A stretch of DNA of 64,000 nt from Cryobacterium frigoriphilum (GTDB taxonomy: Bacteria > Actinomycetota > Actinomycetes > Actinomycetales > Microbacteriaceae): assembly GCF_004403305.1 (NCBI RefSeq), contig NZ_SOHE01000018.1:1-64000 (forward strand), read 5' to 3'. A program made the translations under genes and the position numbers. The notes under the pieces are model-generated. The model searched no databases. It had not been told where the DNA came from and saw nothing but the letters and a program-made list of their open reading frames with translations. Positions 33,453 through 42,897 of the stretch are shown in pieces. Every line of letters starts with the position of its first letter. The stretch's first letter is position 1.

Positions 33453-36400
33453 ATGACCTTCTCGCACCTGCACGTCGCGAGTGCGTATTCCACGCACTAC
33501 GGCGTCACCATGCCCGAGGCCCTTGCCGAGCAGGCCGCCGCCCAGGGGGCGAGTCTTCTCGCCGTCACCGACCGTGACGGACTCTACGGCGCGGTCAAAC
33601 ACGTGCGCGCGTGTGTGGCCGCCGGCATCCGCCCCGCGCTCGGCACCGAACTCGCCGTGCACGACGGCGAACACCATTCGCTCGGCCGGGTCGTGGTGCT
33701 TGCTCATGGCAACACCGCCGGGCGCGGCTACGCCGCCCTGTGCCGAGCCGTTTCTGCAGCCCACAACAACGCCGCCCACCACGGTGCCGCCCACAGGGCG
33801 GTCGCCGCCGGTGCCCGCGCCCCGAGCATCGACCGGGTACGGCTCGCCGAACTGGCCGGCCTGCAGTCCCTCACCGTACTGCTCGGCCCGGCAAGCGATG
33901 TCGGCCTCGCCCTCGACCGCCGCGAGACGACGGATGCGCAGGGTCGCCTCGACGCCTGGCTGCGGGCTTTCCCGCCCGAGTCCCTGAACCTCGAAGTCGT
34001 CTGTCATCTCGCCGAGCCGGGCACCGCCGGAAGCGTCACCCCGGCCACCCGTATGCTGTCGCTCGCTGAGCGCACGGGCCTGCCCGCGGTGCTCACCAAC
34101 GCCGTGCGCTACGGCACCCCCGACGAGGCGGTCACCGCCGACCTGGCCGACGCGGCCCGCAACCTGACCTCGCTTGCCGAGCTGGAGCATCCGCAGTTCA
34201 ACGGCCAGGCCTGGCTGAAACCGGTCGGCGCCATGCGTCAGGTGGCCCGCATGGTCGTCGATGCCGGGTCGCACGACAGCGGCGCCCTCGAACGGATGCT
34301 GCGCGACACCGAACAGCTCGCCGACCGCTGCGCGCTCGACCCGGTCGCCGACATCGGCCTCGGCCGCCCCCGCATGCCCGAGGCCCGCATCATCGGGGTC
34401 ACCGGTGACCCCGTCGCCGAGCTGTGGCGGCGCGCCCGTCACGGCATTGACGACCTCTACGCCCGGGAGGGCGGCCGGGCGATCGAGGCCGCACACACCC
34501 AGCTCGCCCACGAAATGAAAACGGTCGAGCACCTCGGCTTCGCGAGCTACTTTCTCACGGTGTCGCGGGTCGCCGACATCGTGCGCGGAATGGGCGTGCG
34601 CATTCAGGCCCGCGGCTCCGGCGTGGGCTCGGTGCTGAACTATGCGCTGCGCACCTCCTCGGTCGAACCCATTTCCAACGGGCTGCTCTGGGAGCGTTTT
34701 CTCTCCCCCGAACGCCAGACCCTGCCCGACATCGATCTCGACGTTGAGTCGGCCCGCCGGCACGACATCTACCGCACCCTGTTCGAGACCTTCGGCAGCG
34801 ACCGGGTGTCGCTCATGTCGATGACCAACGCCTACCGCGGCCGCGGCGCGGTGCGCGATGCCGGCCTCGCGCTCGGCATGCCCGACGCCCAGATCGCGGT
34901 CATCGCCAAGCAGATGTGGCGCTTCAACGCCCGCGACTTTCGGCGCGCCCTCGAAGAGAAACCCGAGCTCGAGGCCCTCGCCGCCGAGGTGCGCGAGTCG
35001 CAGCAACTCGACCTGCTCGTGGACCTGACCGCGAAACTCGACCGACTCCCCCGGCACATTTCGGTGCACCCGTGCGGCGTGATTCTCTCCGACTCGAGCC
35101 TGCTCGACCGCACGCCCGTGCAGGCGAGCGGCATGGGCCTGCCGATGTCGCAGTTCGACAAGCACGACATGGACCCGATGGGCCTGATCAAGCTCGACAT
35201 TCTGGGCGTGCGCATGCAGTCGGCGATGGCGCACGCGGTAGAAGAGCACCACCGGCTCACCGGCGAGAGCATCGACCTCGACCGGGTGCCGCTCGATGAC
35301 CCCGCCACGTTCGAGCTCATCCGCTCCACCCGCACCCTGGGCATTTTTCAGATCGAATCGCCCGGGCAGATGGAACTGGTCGGCAAGCTGCAGCCCGAGG
35401 TATTCAACGACCTCACCGTGGAGATCTCGCTCTTTCGGCCAGGCCCGATGCAGAACAACATGCCTCTCAAGTATTTGCAGGCCCGGCACGGCGAGGTCGC
35501 GCCCGATTACCTACACCCCCGCTTCGAACCGATTTTGCGCGAGACCAAGGGCGTGGTCATCTTTCACGAACAGGTCATGCGACTCTTCGACGAACTCACC
35601 GGCTGCGGCCTCGGAAAAGCGGATGTTTTTCGCCGCCACCTCGGTAAACCCGAGCAACTGCCCCGGATTGAGGCGTATGTGCGCGAGAAGGCGCTCGAGC
35701 GCGGCTTTCCCGAGAGTGTTATCGCGCGCACCTGGACCGTGCTCGCCGGCTTCGGCAGCTTCGGCTTCGCCAAGGCGCACGGCGCCGCGTTCGCCCTGCC
35801 CACCTATCAGTCGGCGTGGCTGAAGACGCATCATCCGGCCGCGTTCCTCTGCGGGCTGCTCACCCACGACCCCGGCATGTGGCCGAAAGACCTGATCGTG
35901 GCCGAGGCCCGGCACCTCGGAGTGCCGGTGCTCGGTCTCGACGTGCAGCACAGCGGGCTGGACTATCGGGTGGAAGACCTGCCGGCCGGGGGTCAGGGCA
36001 GCGGGGGTCAGGGCATCGGGGGTCAGGGCATCCGTCTGGCGTTGCCCGAACTGACCGGCAGCAGTGTCGCCGAACGGGCCCGCATCGCGCGGCACCAGCC
36101 CTTCAGCTCGCTGCAGGATTTTCGCGACCGGGTGTATCCGCGGCGCCGCACCTTTGAGGCGCTCGCCCGGGTCGGTGCGCTCGACAGCTTTATCGGGTAC
36201 GACCGTGCCCGTCGGCACGAGCTGCTCGCCCATATTCAGGCACTGCGCGGCACCGCCGTCACGATTGCCGTCGACCAGCTCGCCTTCGAAGTGGAGCTTC
36301 CGGTACCCACGTTCACCGGCCCCCGCTTCAATGCGGTCACCTCACTCGAGCTGCGCGGCCGCACCCAGACCGACCTGGAGCTGCAGGGCCTCGGCCTCGC

Positions 36401-36926
36401 CGTGAACGGACACCAGATGAGCATGTTCTACCCGCTGTTCGCCGAGCTCGGCGTGACCCCCGCATCCAAGCTCGGCGACCTGCCGGGCGGCACCGAGGTG
36501 CTCATCGCCGGGGTACGGCGGGCCACGAACACGCCTCCGATGCGCGACGGCCGTCGAGTCGTCTTCGTCAGCCTCGACGACGGCACCGGCCCGGTCAGCA
36601 ACGTTGTGTTCTTCCATGACGCCCAGGAACGCATCGGCGGTGCGGTGTTCCAGACCAATTACCTGCTCGTGCGCGGCCACACTCGACGCTCCGGCGCGAA
36701 GGGCGTCTCACTCACCGGGGAGAACCTGTGGGATCTCGTCGACGTGGCCGTGCAGGCGAAGAAGCGCCATGCCACCGAGGCCGCCGCCGCATCCACCGCG
36801 AGCGGCTCCGGCAGTTCCACACCGTCGGCCGCCCACTTCGTCACCGACATCGCGCCCCGGCCAGGTGATCGCACCGGTCTGCACCCCGTGCTGCTGCACC
36901 CCTTTGCCCTGCGCGAGAGCGGCTGA
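33453..36926 (+). CDS. dnaE2: Error-prone DNA polymerase DnaE2 (ImuC)
   Basis: Alpha subunit-type polymerase of 1157 residues, which copies damaged DNA during SOS mutagenesis. It starts with a PHP domain (FSHLHVASAYSTHYG), then carries the catalytic PDIDLDVE triad with LLWERFLSPERQ, the KLDILGVRMQSAM segment and the OB domain near the C-terminus (EVLIAGVRRATNTPPMRDG). Length and the lack of beta-clamp-rich extensions fit DnaE2 rather than DnaE1. Three 15-bp units at 35988-36032 add a GGQG-repeat linker. ImuA and ImuB are not in the window. Confidence 0.93.
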   Translation: MTFSHLHVASAYSTHYGVTMPEALAEQAAAQGASLLAVTDRDGLYGAVKHVRACVAAGIRPALGTELAVHDGEHHSLGRVVVLAHGNTAGRGYAALCRAVSAAHNNAAHHGAAHRAVAAGARAPSIDRVRLAELAGLQSLTVLLGPASDVGLALDRRETTDAQGRLDAWLRAFPPESLNLEVVCHLAEPGTAGSVTPATRMLSLAERTGLPAVLTNAVRYGTPDEAVTADLADAARNLTSLAELEHPQFNGQAWLKPVGAMRQVARMVVDAGSHDSGALERMLRDTEQLADRCALDPVADIGLGRPRMPEARIIGVTGDPVAELWRRARHGIDDLYAREGGRAIEAAHTQLAHEMKTVEHLGFASYFLTVSRVADIVRGMGVRIQARGSGVGSVLNYALRTSSVEPISNGLLWERFLSPERQTLPDIDLDVESARRHDIYRTLFETFGSDRVSLMSMTNAYRGRGAVRDAGLALGMPDAQIAVIAKQMWRFNARDFRRALEEKPELEALAAEVRESQQLDLLVDLTAKLDRLPRHISVHPCGVILSDSSLLDRTPVQASGMGLPMSQFDKHDMDPMGLIKLDILGVRMQSAMAHAVEEHHRLTGESIDLDRVPLDDPATFELIRSTRTLGIFQIESPGQMELVGKLQPEVFNDLTVEISLFRPGPMQNNMPLKYLQARHGEVAPDYLHPRFEPILRETKGVVIFHEQVMRLFDELTGCGLGKADVFRRHLGKPEQLPRIEAYVREKALERGFPESVIARTWTVLAGFGSFGFAKAHGAAFALPTYQSAWLKTHHPAAFLCGLLTHDPGMWPKDLIVAEARHLGVPVLGLDVQHSGLDYRVEDLPAGGQGSGGQGIGGQGIRLALPELTGSSVAERARIARHQPFSSLQDFRDRVYPRRRTFEALARVGALDSFIGYDRARRHELLAHIQALRGTAVTIAVDQLAFEVELPVPTFTGPRFNAVTSLELRGRTQTDLELQGLGLAVNGHQMSMFYPLFAELGVTPASKLGDLPGGTEVLIAGVRRATNTPPMRDGRRVVFVSLDDGTGPVSNVVFFHDAQERIGGAVFQTNYLLVRGHTRRSGAKGVSLTGENLWDLVDVAVQAKKRHATEAAAASTASGSGSSTPSAAHFVTDIAPRPGDRTGLHPVLLHPFALRESG

Positions 36927-37008
36927 CCGCAACTCGTGATGAGAACCGGATCACACGCGCGAGGCAATCGCTGGGCTTTCGTCGTCGTATCCGGTTTCCG
37001 TGCGCGAA

Positions 37009-39264
37009 CTACTGGGTCGGCGGCGTCTCTGGGGCGGGCGGGGCGGGCGGCGGCGCGACCGGAGCCTGGGGCCGCCGCGGTACCGTGCGCACGGGCGGAG
37101 GCGGGGCGGCCTCGACGAAGGCATCGCCACCGTACTTGGCGTTGGCGACGCTCATCACGGCCGGCCACATGCGGTGCCGGGCCGTCGCGACCTGCCCCCC
37201 GGCAAATTGCAGGCGGCGCTGGTTGACGGCCCCGGTGAGGCTCACCACCGCAACGACCGTCGCGACCTTGCTGCTGGCTCCGCTCATCCAGGTGTCCTTG
37301 GCGCCGTCGGTGGTGCCGGTCTTGCCGATCAGGGGAACGGATGGCTTCGCCGCGCTGTTCGATTGGCGTCCGGTGCCATCGGTCATCACCCGGCGCATGG
37401 CATAGGCCATGCTCGCCGTGACCGCCGGTTCCACTGACTGCACACACTCGGACTGCGGCACCGGCAGCTCGGCACCGTCCGGCCCGGTGATGCGGTCGAT
37501 CGCGATGGGCGAGCAGGTCGTGCCGTTGTTCGCGATGCCGGCGAAAGCGACCGCCATGCTCAGGGGCGCCACCTCGTTGGTGCCGATCACCGTCGCGGCG
37601 CTCTGCAGCAGGGGGGTGCCGTCGGCGCGGTGCACTCCGAAGGATTCGGCGGTCTGACGGATGCCGCAGAGATCGATCTTCTTGGCCATGCCGATGAACC
37701 CGGTGTTGATGGAACCGATCGTCGACTGCAGGGCGCTGTAGTTGCCGCCGCTCTCGTTCGCGTCGTTGCGCGGGTTCCAGTTCTGCCGGTCGTAGTTCTG
37801 CGGACCGAGACAGCTGTCTTTAAAGGTGCCCCAGTTCGACTTGCGCCGGGAGTCGACCCGCTCGTTGAGGGAGTGCCCCTCTTTCAACCATTCGGCGAGA
37901 GTGAAGACCTTGTAGGTCGACCCCGGCTGAAAACCACGCGAGCCACCTTCGGCGAAGTCGGTGTTGTAGTTGATGCTCGTGTAGTTGGCGCCCGTCGCCT
38001 GAACGGCCGGATCCTGGCTGTAGTCCTTGTTCTGCGTCATCACGAGCACCCGGCCGGTGCCGACCTGCACGCTCGAGATGACGGCGCCGACGTCACCGGC
38101 CGCGTACGTCTTGGGTACCTCCGCGTTCATTGTGGCGACCGCGGCGCCCTGCAGGTCGAGGTCGAGGGTCGTGTACACGTTGTACCCGCCGCGCCGGAAG
38201 GTCATCAGGCGGGAGGCCGCATCCTCGCCGAAGGCCGGGTCGTTCCGCAGCTTCTGGGTGACGTAGTCGCAGAAGAAGGCGTTGTCGCCGGCGGTTTGGC
38301 AGCCGGTGCTCGGTTCCGTGATGACGGGTTCGATCGGGGCCGCACTGGCCGCCGCGTGGTCGGCCTCGGTGATCTTGCCGTATTTCAGCATCTCGCCGAG
38401 GAGGTAATCACGCCGCTGCCGATTGGTGGCGTAGCCGTTCGCGGCCCCGTTCGTCTCGCTGTTCGGCCGGTCAAGCTGAAATTTCACCGGGTTGTTAACG
38501 ATCGCCACGAGGCTCGCCGCCTGCGGCAGGCTCAGCGCCGCCGCGGTGGTGTTGAAGTAGTAGTTCGCGGCGGCCTCGATGCCGTAGACGGTGCCGCCGA
38601 AACCGGCGATGTTCAGGTACTGCCGCAGAATGTCATCCTTGGCATACTTCTTCTCGAGTCCGATCGCGAGCCGCATCTCCTTGAGCTTGCGGTCGGGGGT
38701 GGTCTCGGTGGCGGCGAGATAGCAGGCGTCGTGTTCGACCGGATCGACGATGATTTCGCACTTCTGCACGAGCACATTTTTCACGTACTGCTGCGTGATC
38801 GAGGATCCCCCCTGGGTGACGCCCCCGGCGACGGTGCTGAGGGTGGCCCGCACGGTGCCCTGCAGGTCGACGCCAGCGTGCTCGTAGAACCGGGGATCTT
38901 CACCGGCCACGGCGGCGTCCTTCACGAACTGGCTGATGGCGTCGAAGGCGACCTCGACCCGGTTCTGGTCGTAGAACGAGGCCAGGAGCACCGGTGTGCC
39001 GTCGGTCTGCGTCGCGTAGATGTTGCTCTTTTGCGACAGGGGTTCGATCGAGACGTACCCGGGCAGGTTTTCGAAGGCATTGATCGTGCTGCTGACGGCG
39101 ACCCCCGAGACGGCGAGCACGGGAGTGACGGCCACACTGGCCAGAATGCCGGCGGCGACACTCATGGCGACGAAGCCGAGGAACCCACCGAGCACACCAT
39201 GGCCGGTGCGTCGGTGGGTCTCGGCGAACGTGTAAGGCTCGAACACCTTGGTGGTCATTGTCAT
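37009..39264 (-). CDS. Class A penicillin-binding protein (transglycosylase/transpeptidase)
   Basis: Bifunctional cell-wall synthase of 751 residues. After one membrane anchor (about 25-55) comes the GT51 domain with EDPRFYEHAGVDLQGT, GGSSITQQYVKN and KEMRLAIGLEKKYAKDDIL. The transpeptidase domain shows the nucleophile Ser in PGSTYKVFTLAEWL, the SIN form of the SxN motif in STIGSINTGF and KTGTTDGAKDTW. The C-terminus is a Pro-rich tail with PPPPV and PAPPAPETP. It is convergent with dnaE2. Confidence 0.94.
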   Translation of the reverse strand: MTMTTKVFEPYTFAETHRRTGHGVLGGFLGFVAMSVAAGILASVAVTPVLAVSGVAVSSTINAFENLPGYVSIEPLSQKSNIYATQTDGTPVLLASFYDQNRVEVAFDAISQFVKDAAVAGEDPRFYEHAGVDLQGTVRATLSTVAGGVTQGGSSITQQYVKNVLVQKCEIIVDPVEHDACYLAATETTPDRKLKEMRLAIGLEKKYAKDDILRQYLNIAGFGGTVYGIEAAANYYFNTTAAALSLPQAASLVAIVNNPVKFQLDRPNSETNGAANGYATNRQRRDYLLGEMLKYGKITEADHAAASAAPIEPVITEPSTGCQTAGDNAFFCDYVTQKLRNDPAFGEDAASRLMTFRRGGYNVYTTLDLDLQGAAVATMNAEVPKTYAAGDVGAVISSVQVGTGRVLVMTQNKDYSQDPAVQATGANYTSINYNTDFAEGGSRGFQPGSTYKVFTLAEWLKEGHSLNERVDSRRKSNWGTFKDSCLGPQNYDRQNWNPRNDANESGGNYSALQSTIGSINTGFIGMAKKIDLCGIRQTAESFGVHRADGTPLLQSAATVIGTNEVAPLSMAVAFAGIANNGTTCSPIAIDRITGPDGAELPVPQSECVQSVEPAVTASMAYAMRRVMTDGTGRQSNSAAKPSVPLIGKTGTTDGAKDTWMSGASSKVATVVAVVSLTGAVNQRRLQFAGGQVATARHRMWPAVMSVANAKYGGDAFVEAAPPPPVRTVPRRPQAPVAPPPAPPAPETPPTQ

Positions 39265-39282
39265 CCCCCGCGCCTTCGCCCT

Positions 39283-39297
39283 CGAACACCGTGTTCG
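39283..39297. promoter_or_regulatory. Palindrome upstream of the PBP gene
   Basis: CGAACAC-C-GTGTTCG is a perfect 7-1-7 palindrome about 20 bp upstream of the PBP start. It resembles a LexA box but has a 5-bp rather than 4-bp spacer between the GAAC and GTTC cores, so another regulator is more likely. Confidence 0.35.
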
Positions 39298-39350
39298 GGG
39301 TCGATGACTTATGCAACAACACCGCGGGGGCTAAAGCTAGGGGTTGAAAG

Positions 39351-40805
39351 TTACGATCTGCTGTCGGAACTTTCCGGAGCAACGACGGGAACGCCGGCCG
39401 GAACACCGTCCGCAACATCGTTCGGAAGGCCCGTGGCAACGGCATCCTTCGCGAGGGCGCTCGCGACGCCGCCGCCGAGCAGTCCGCCGAGCAGGTCCTT
39501 GATGCCCACCCCCATGGTCGAGCTCAACACGGCGTCTACCTCGGTGAAGCCCGCGGCGACGTTCTTCGAGAGCTGGCTGGCGCCATCCGTCGAAATGACC
39601 GTGAGCTGGTCGATGTTGCCCATTGGCGCAGCCAGCTCGTGAGCGATCTTCGGCAGCATCTCGACGAGGCGCAGCTGAATGAGGGCCTCGGACTGCTGGG
39701 CGACGGCCTCGGCCGAGAGCCGGGTTGCGGTGGCTTCCGCGGTACCGCGGGCGAGAATCGCGTCGGCCTCGGCCTGACCCTCGGCGCGAATGGCGTCGGC
39801 GTAGGCGACGCGGCTGTCGCGGTCGGCGTTGGCGGCGGCGACGGATGCCTCGGCAGCGGCGATCGCGGTCACGCGAATCCGGTAGGCATCCGCGTCGGCA
39901 ATGGCGTTGACCTCGGACTCGAGCTCGGCCTTACGCAGGCTGGCCCGGCGCTGGGCGGTGAGTTCCTGCTCCTGCACGATGGCCTGCTGGGCCTTCGCCT
40001 CGGCGAGCGGCTTCGACGCGGCGGCCTCGGCAGCTGCCTTGTCGGTGTCGAGCTGCAGGGCTGCCTTGCGCAGGGCGAGGGTGTTCTGTGCTTCTGCGAT
40101 GGCCTGCTCGGCGGCGATCAGGGCTTCCTGCGATTCGCGGTTGGCGAAGTGCTCGGCCACCTCGGCCTGACGGCGCACCTTGGCCTGCTCGGCACGGCCG
40201 ATGTCACGAATGTAATCGTTCTCGTCGGTGATGCCCTTGATTTCGAAGGAGTCGACGTCGAGGCCCTGGTTGGCGAGGGACTCGCGGGCTGTGGCGAGAA
40301 CGGCGCTGCCGAGCTCGTCGCGCTTCTGGATGACGGTCATCACGTCGGTCGCGCCGATCGAGGACCTCAGCGAACCGCTCAGCACCTCCTGGGCGAAGCC
40401 GTCGATGTTCTTGTCCTGGCCGAGAAAACGCTGCGCGGCAGCCCGGATCGACTTCGGGGAATCGCCGACCTTGACGATGGCGACGGCCTCGACCGAGAGG
40501 GTGATGCCGTTGCGGTCCTGCGCGACCGCGGTGATCTCGATCGCGCGGCTGCGCAGGCTGATCTTGAAGGCCTTCTGAAAGAACGGGGTGATGAACACGC
40601 CCTGGCCGTGTACGACGCGCTGGCCTGACTCTTCGAGGGTCGCCCCGTCGACGATGGTCTTGCGGCTCTTCTTACCGGTGATGATGAGGGCCTCGTCGGG
40701 CCCCGCGTTCTTGTAGATCGTGCGGGCGTAGACGAGAACGACCACCGCGATGATGACGACGGTGACAATGATCCCGGGAATCGGGCCGAACAAGAAGTCG
40801 AGCAT
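39351..40805 (-). CDS. Flotillin-like SPFH domain protein
   Basis: Membrane-scaffold protein of 484 residues. The ATG at 40805 follows GGAAGG and gives one N-terminal helix (residues 3-25), then the SPFH/PHB domain (PDEALIITGKKSRKTIVDGA, then QGVFITPFFQKAFKISLRS). A long Ala/Glu-rich coiled coil (about 200-400) and a C-terminal segment containing GNIDQLTVI follow, as in flotillins. The tail has GVGIKDLLGGLLGGGVASAL. It probably forms membrane microdomain oligomers. The NfeD partner often found next to flotillin is absent. Confidence 0.9.
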   Translation of the reverse strand: MLDFLFGPIPGIIVTVVIIAVVVLVYARTIYKNAGPDEALIITGKKSRKTIVDGATLEESGQRVVHGQGVFITPFFQKAFKISLRSRAIEITAVAQDRNGITLSVEAVAIVKVGDSPKSIRAAAQRFLGQDKNIDGFAQEVLSGSLRSSIGATDVMTVIQKRDELGSAVLATARESLANQGLDVDSFEIKGITDENDYIRDIGRAEQAKVRRQAEVAEHFANRESQEALIAAEQAIAEAQNTLALRKAALQLDTDKAAAEAAASKPLAEAKAQQAIVQEQELTAQRRASLRKAELESEVNAIADADAYRIRVTAIAAAEASVAAANADRDSRVAYADAIRAEGQAEADAILARGTAEATATRLSAEAVAQQSEALIQLRLVEMLPKIAHELAAPMGNIDQLTVISTDGASQLSKNVAAGFTEVDAVLSSTMGVGIKDLLGGLLGGGVASALAKDAVATGLPNDVADGVPAGVPVVAPESSDSRS

Positions 40806-40896
40806 GGGGTCCTTCCGGTGCTGTGGCTGATGCCCGCCCAGTCTCGCAGAGGCCGGCGACCGGCACGAATCTCGAGCACCGGGCCACAACGCCGAT

Positions 40897-42771
40897 CTAC
40901 AAGACCGAACGGTCCAGCCGCTCTGGCAGCACGGCGAGCGGGGTGCGTACCGGGTCTTTGACCAGGTACATGGCCCGGTCGGCTTCGCGCAGCAGCAGTT
41001 CGGGTTCATCCCCACCAACCCCGAACGCGATACCGATGCTCACCCCGACGCTCACGGTGACCGGTGAGAGTTGCCCGGCATCGGGCAGATCGGGCAAATC
41101 GGGCAGGTCGTGCGGGTCTGGCAGATCGGGCAGGTCGATGGGCTGCCTGATCAGGTCGCTGATCTTCGCCGCGATCAGGGCAACGTCGTCGAGGCCCGCC
41201 ACATCGGGGCACACCACGACGAACTCGTCGCCGCCGATGCGCGCGACCGTGTCGGTGCTGCGCGCACCGTGCGACAGCCGGGTGGCGACCTCGGAGAGCA
41301 CCGCATCGCCGACATGGTGCCCGAGCGTGTCATTGATGATCTTGAAGCGATCCAGATCGAGAAAGAGCACGCCAACTCCCCGCCCGTGCCGCCCCGCATT
41401 CAGCAACGCCTGGTCGAGTCGGTCCAGGAGCAGGATGCGATTGGGCAGACCGGTCAGCGCGTCATGAAAGGCGAGGTGCTCAATCCGCGCCTCAATCTGA
41501 CGCAGGGCCGTGATGTCGGTGACGCTCGCCAGATGTCCGGTGATCACGAAGTTCTGCGACGAGTCGTCGACCTCCGAACCGTTGAGGGGGGTGGTGCTCA
41601 CCTGCACCCAGCTCTCCTCCCCATCCGGTCGACGAAACCGCAGGGTTGCCTCATAGCTGCCGCCCTGCTCGACGCAGGCGGTCCAGTCGCGAACGACACG
41701 TTCGACATCGTCGGGGTGAATTGCTTTTGCCCAGCCGCCGCCGAGCGACTCTTGCACGGTCATGCCGCTGAGGGACATCCAGGTGTCGTTCGCCGCCAGC
41801 AGGCCTCCGTCGGCATCGAGCTGCACGAAGCCGACGGGAGCCACCCGAATGAGTGCGTGCAGGGTCTCCGCGGACTCAGCCAATTCCCGCGTGCGCTCAC
41901 TGACCGTCGACTCGAGGGTGCGGTTCACCTCGGCGAGTTGCTCGTCGCTGGCATCACGCAGGTGATCGAGTTCGCGCAGCCGCAGAGCCGCCAGCCAGCT
42001 GACCCCGCAACCGAGAACGGTCATGCTGATCACGAGCATCCCGGTTCCGAACGCGGTGGTGTACATCCCTTCGCGTTCGCCCCAGAGGCGCAGCCAGCCC
42101 ACCAGAAACGGTACGAGAAGAAAGAAGGGAAAGGCGCCGCGCAGCAGGGTTCCGGCGCTGCCCTGATCGCGCAGCAGCCCGATGAGTCCGTCTCTCGGTC
42201 GTTGCGCCATGATCGCCAGCGACAGGATCAGCAAGCTGGCGCCGGTGTGGGGCGCCATGCTGGTGGTTCCCGCGACGGTGTACAACGAGGAGACGCTATA
42301 GGCGAAGCCGACGAGAGCGATCTGGCTGATCCCGAGGCCGACCATCGACAACATGAGGGCCAGCGTCGTGTGCCGGCGATACCCGATCAGGGCGACGGAT
42401 GCCCCCAAGAAGATCAGCGCCGCGGCCGTGCCGGGGGCCATGATGAGCGAGTGCCCGCCCAGGTCAACGGTGCCGAGGTCGATTCCGGGCAGCAGGGTGG
42501 CCACACCCAGAGAGGCGGCGAAGGCATATTCGAGCAGGGTCAGCGTGCCGAGCACCGCGACCAGGCAGCCGAGCACGCCCGCGGCAATGGGGCGATTCAG
42601 AAGGAGCACGGCGGCGGCCAACAACAGCAGGCAGAGGGCCGTCGTCGGTCTCATGGCCCCGAATCCGGGAATCAGGTTGGTGAGCCGGCTTAGGCCGACG
42701 TACCATCCGACCAGCGCCAGGGCACCGACGACGACCACGATCAGGGCCCCGATTCGCGCGCTCACAACCAT
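40897..42771 (-). CDS. Membrane diguanylate cyclase with PAS and GGDEF domains
   Basis: Signalling protein of 624 residues making cyclic di-GMP. Residues 1-250 contain about eight hydrophobic helices (a MASE-like sensor), a coiled segment follows, a PAS/PAC domain spans about 300-420, and the cyclase domain carries intact GGDEF at 513-517. The inhibitory I-site RSTD lies five residues before GGDEF, so product feedback is expected. No EAL domain. The GGDEF domain is interrupted near residue 555 by a DLPDLPD-type repeat of 9-bp units. It lies downstream of pflA but behind its own start and a hairpin. Confidence 0.92.
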   Translation of the reverse strand: MVVSARIGALIVVVVGALALVGWYVGLSRLTNLIPGFGAMRPTTALCLLLLAAAVLLLNRPIAAGVLGCLVAVLGTLTLLEYAFAASLGVATLLPGIDLGTVDLGGHSLIMAPGTAAALIFLGASVALIGYRRHTTLALMLSMVGLGISQIALVGFAYSVSSLYTVAGTTSMAPHTGASLLILSLAIMAQRPRDGLIGLLRDQGSAGTLLRGAFPFFLLVPFLVGWLRLWGEREGMYTTAFGTGMLVISMTVLGCGVSWLAALRLRELDHLRDASDEQLAEVNRTLESTVSERTRELAESAETLHALIRVAPVGFVQLDADGGLLAANDTWMSLSGMTVQESLGGGWAKAIHPDDVERVVRDWTACVEQGGSYEATLRFRRPDGEESWVQVSTTPLNGSEVDDSSQNFVITGHLASVTDITALRQIEARIEHLAFHDALTGLPNRILLLDRLDQALLNAGRHGRGVGVLFLDLDRFKIINDTLGHHVGDAVLSEVATRLSHGARSTDTVARIGGDEFVVVCPDVAGLDDVALIAAKISDLIRQPIDLPDLPDPHDLPDLPDLPDAGQLSPVTVSVGVSIGIAFGVGGDEPELLLREADRAMYLVKDPVRTPLAVLPERLDRSVL

Positions 42772-42826
42772 GGTGCTCCGACTCCCGAGAGGCTCCGGAG
42801 CCGATCGTTCCCCTAAGGCTAAGTCG

Positions 42827-42877
42827 AACCGGGGGACGAATCAATGTATTTTCCTTGGTTTCGTAAGTCCCCCGGTT
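42827..42877. terminator. 11-bp inverted repeat after the pfl operon
   Basis: AACCGGGGGAC (42827-42837) and its exact complement (42867-42877) surround a 29-nt AT-rich loop, just downstream of pflA on the minus strand and upstream of the diguanylate cyclase gene. Confidence 0.55.
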
Positions 42878-42897
42878 GGGGGCCGTACCGTTCCCCG

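Noticed and set aside
39283-39297. LexA box upstream of the PBP gene
   Set aside because: The GAAC and GTTC cores are separated by 5 rather than 4 bp with an extra central base, so it was kept only as an unassigned palindrome.
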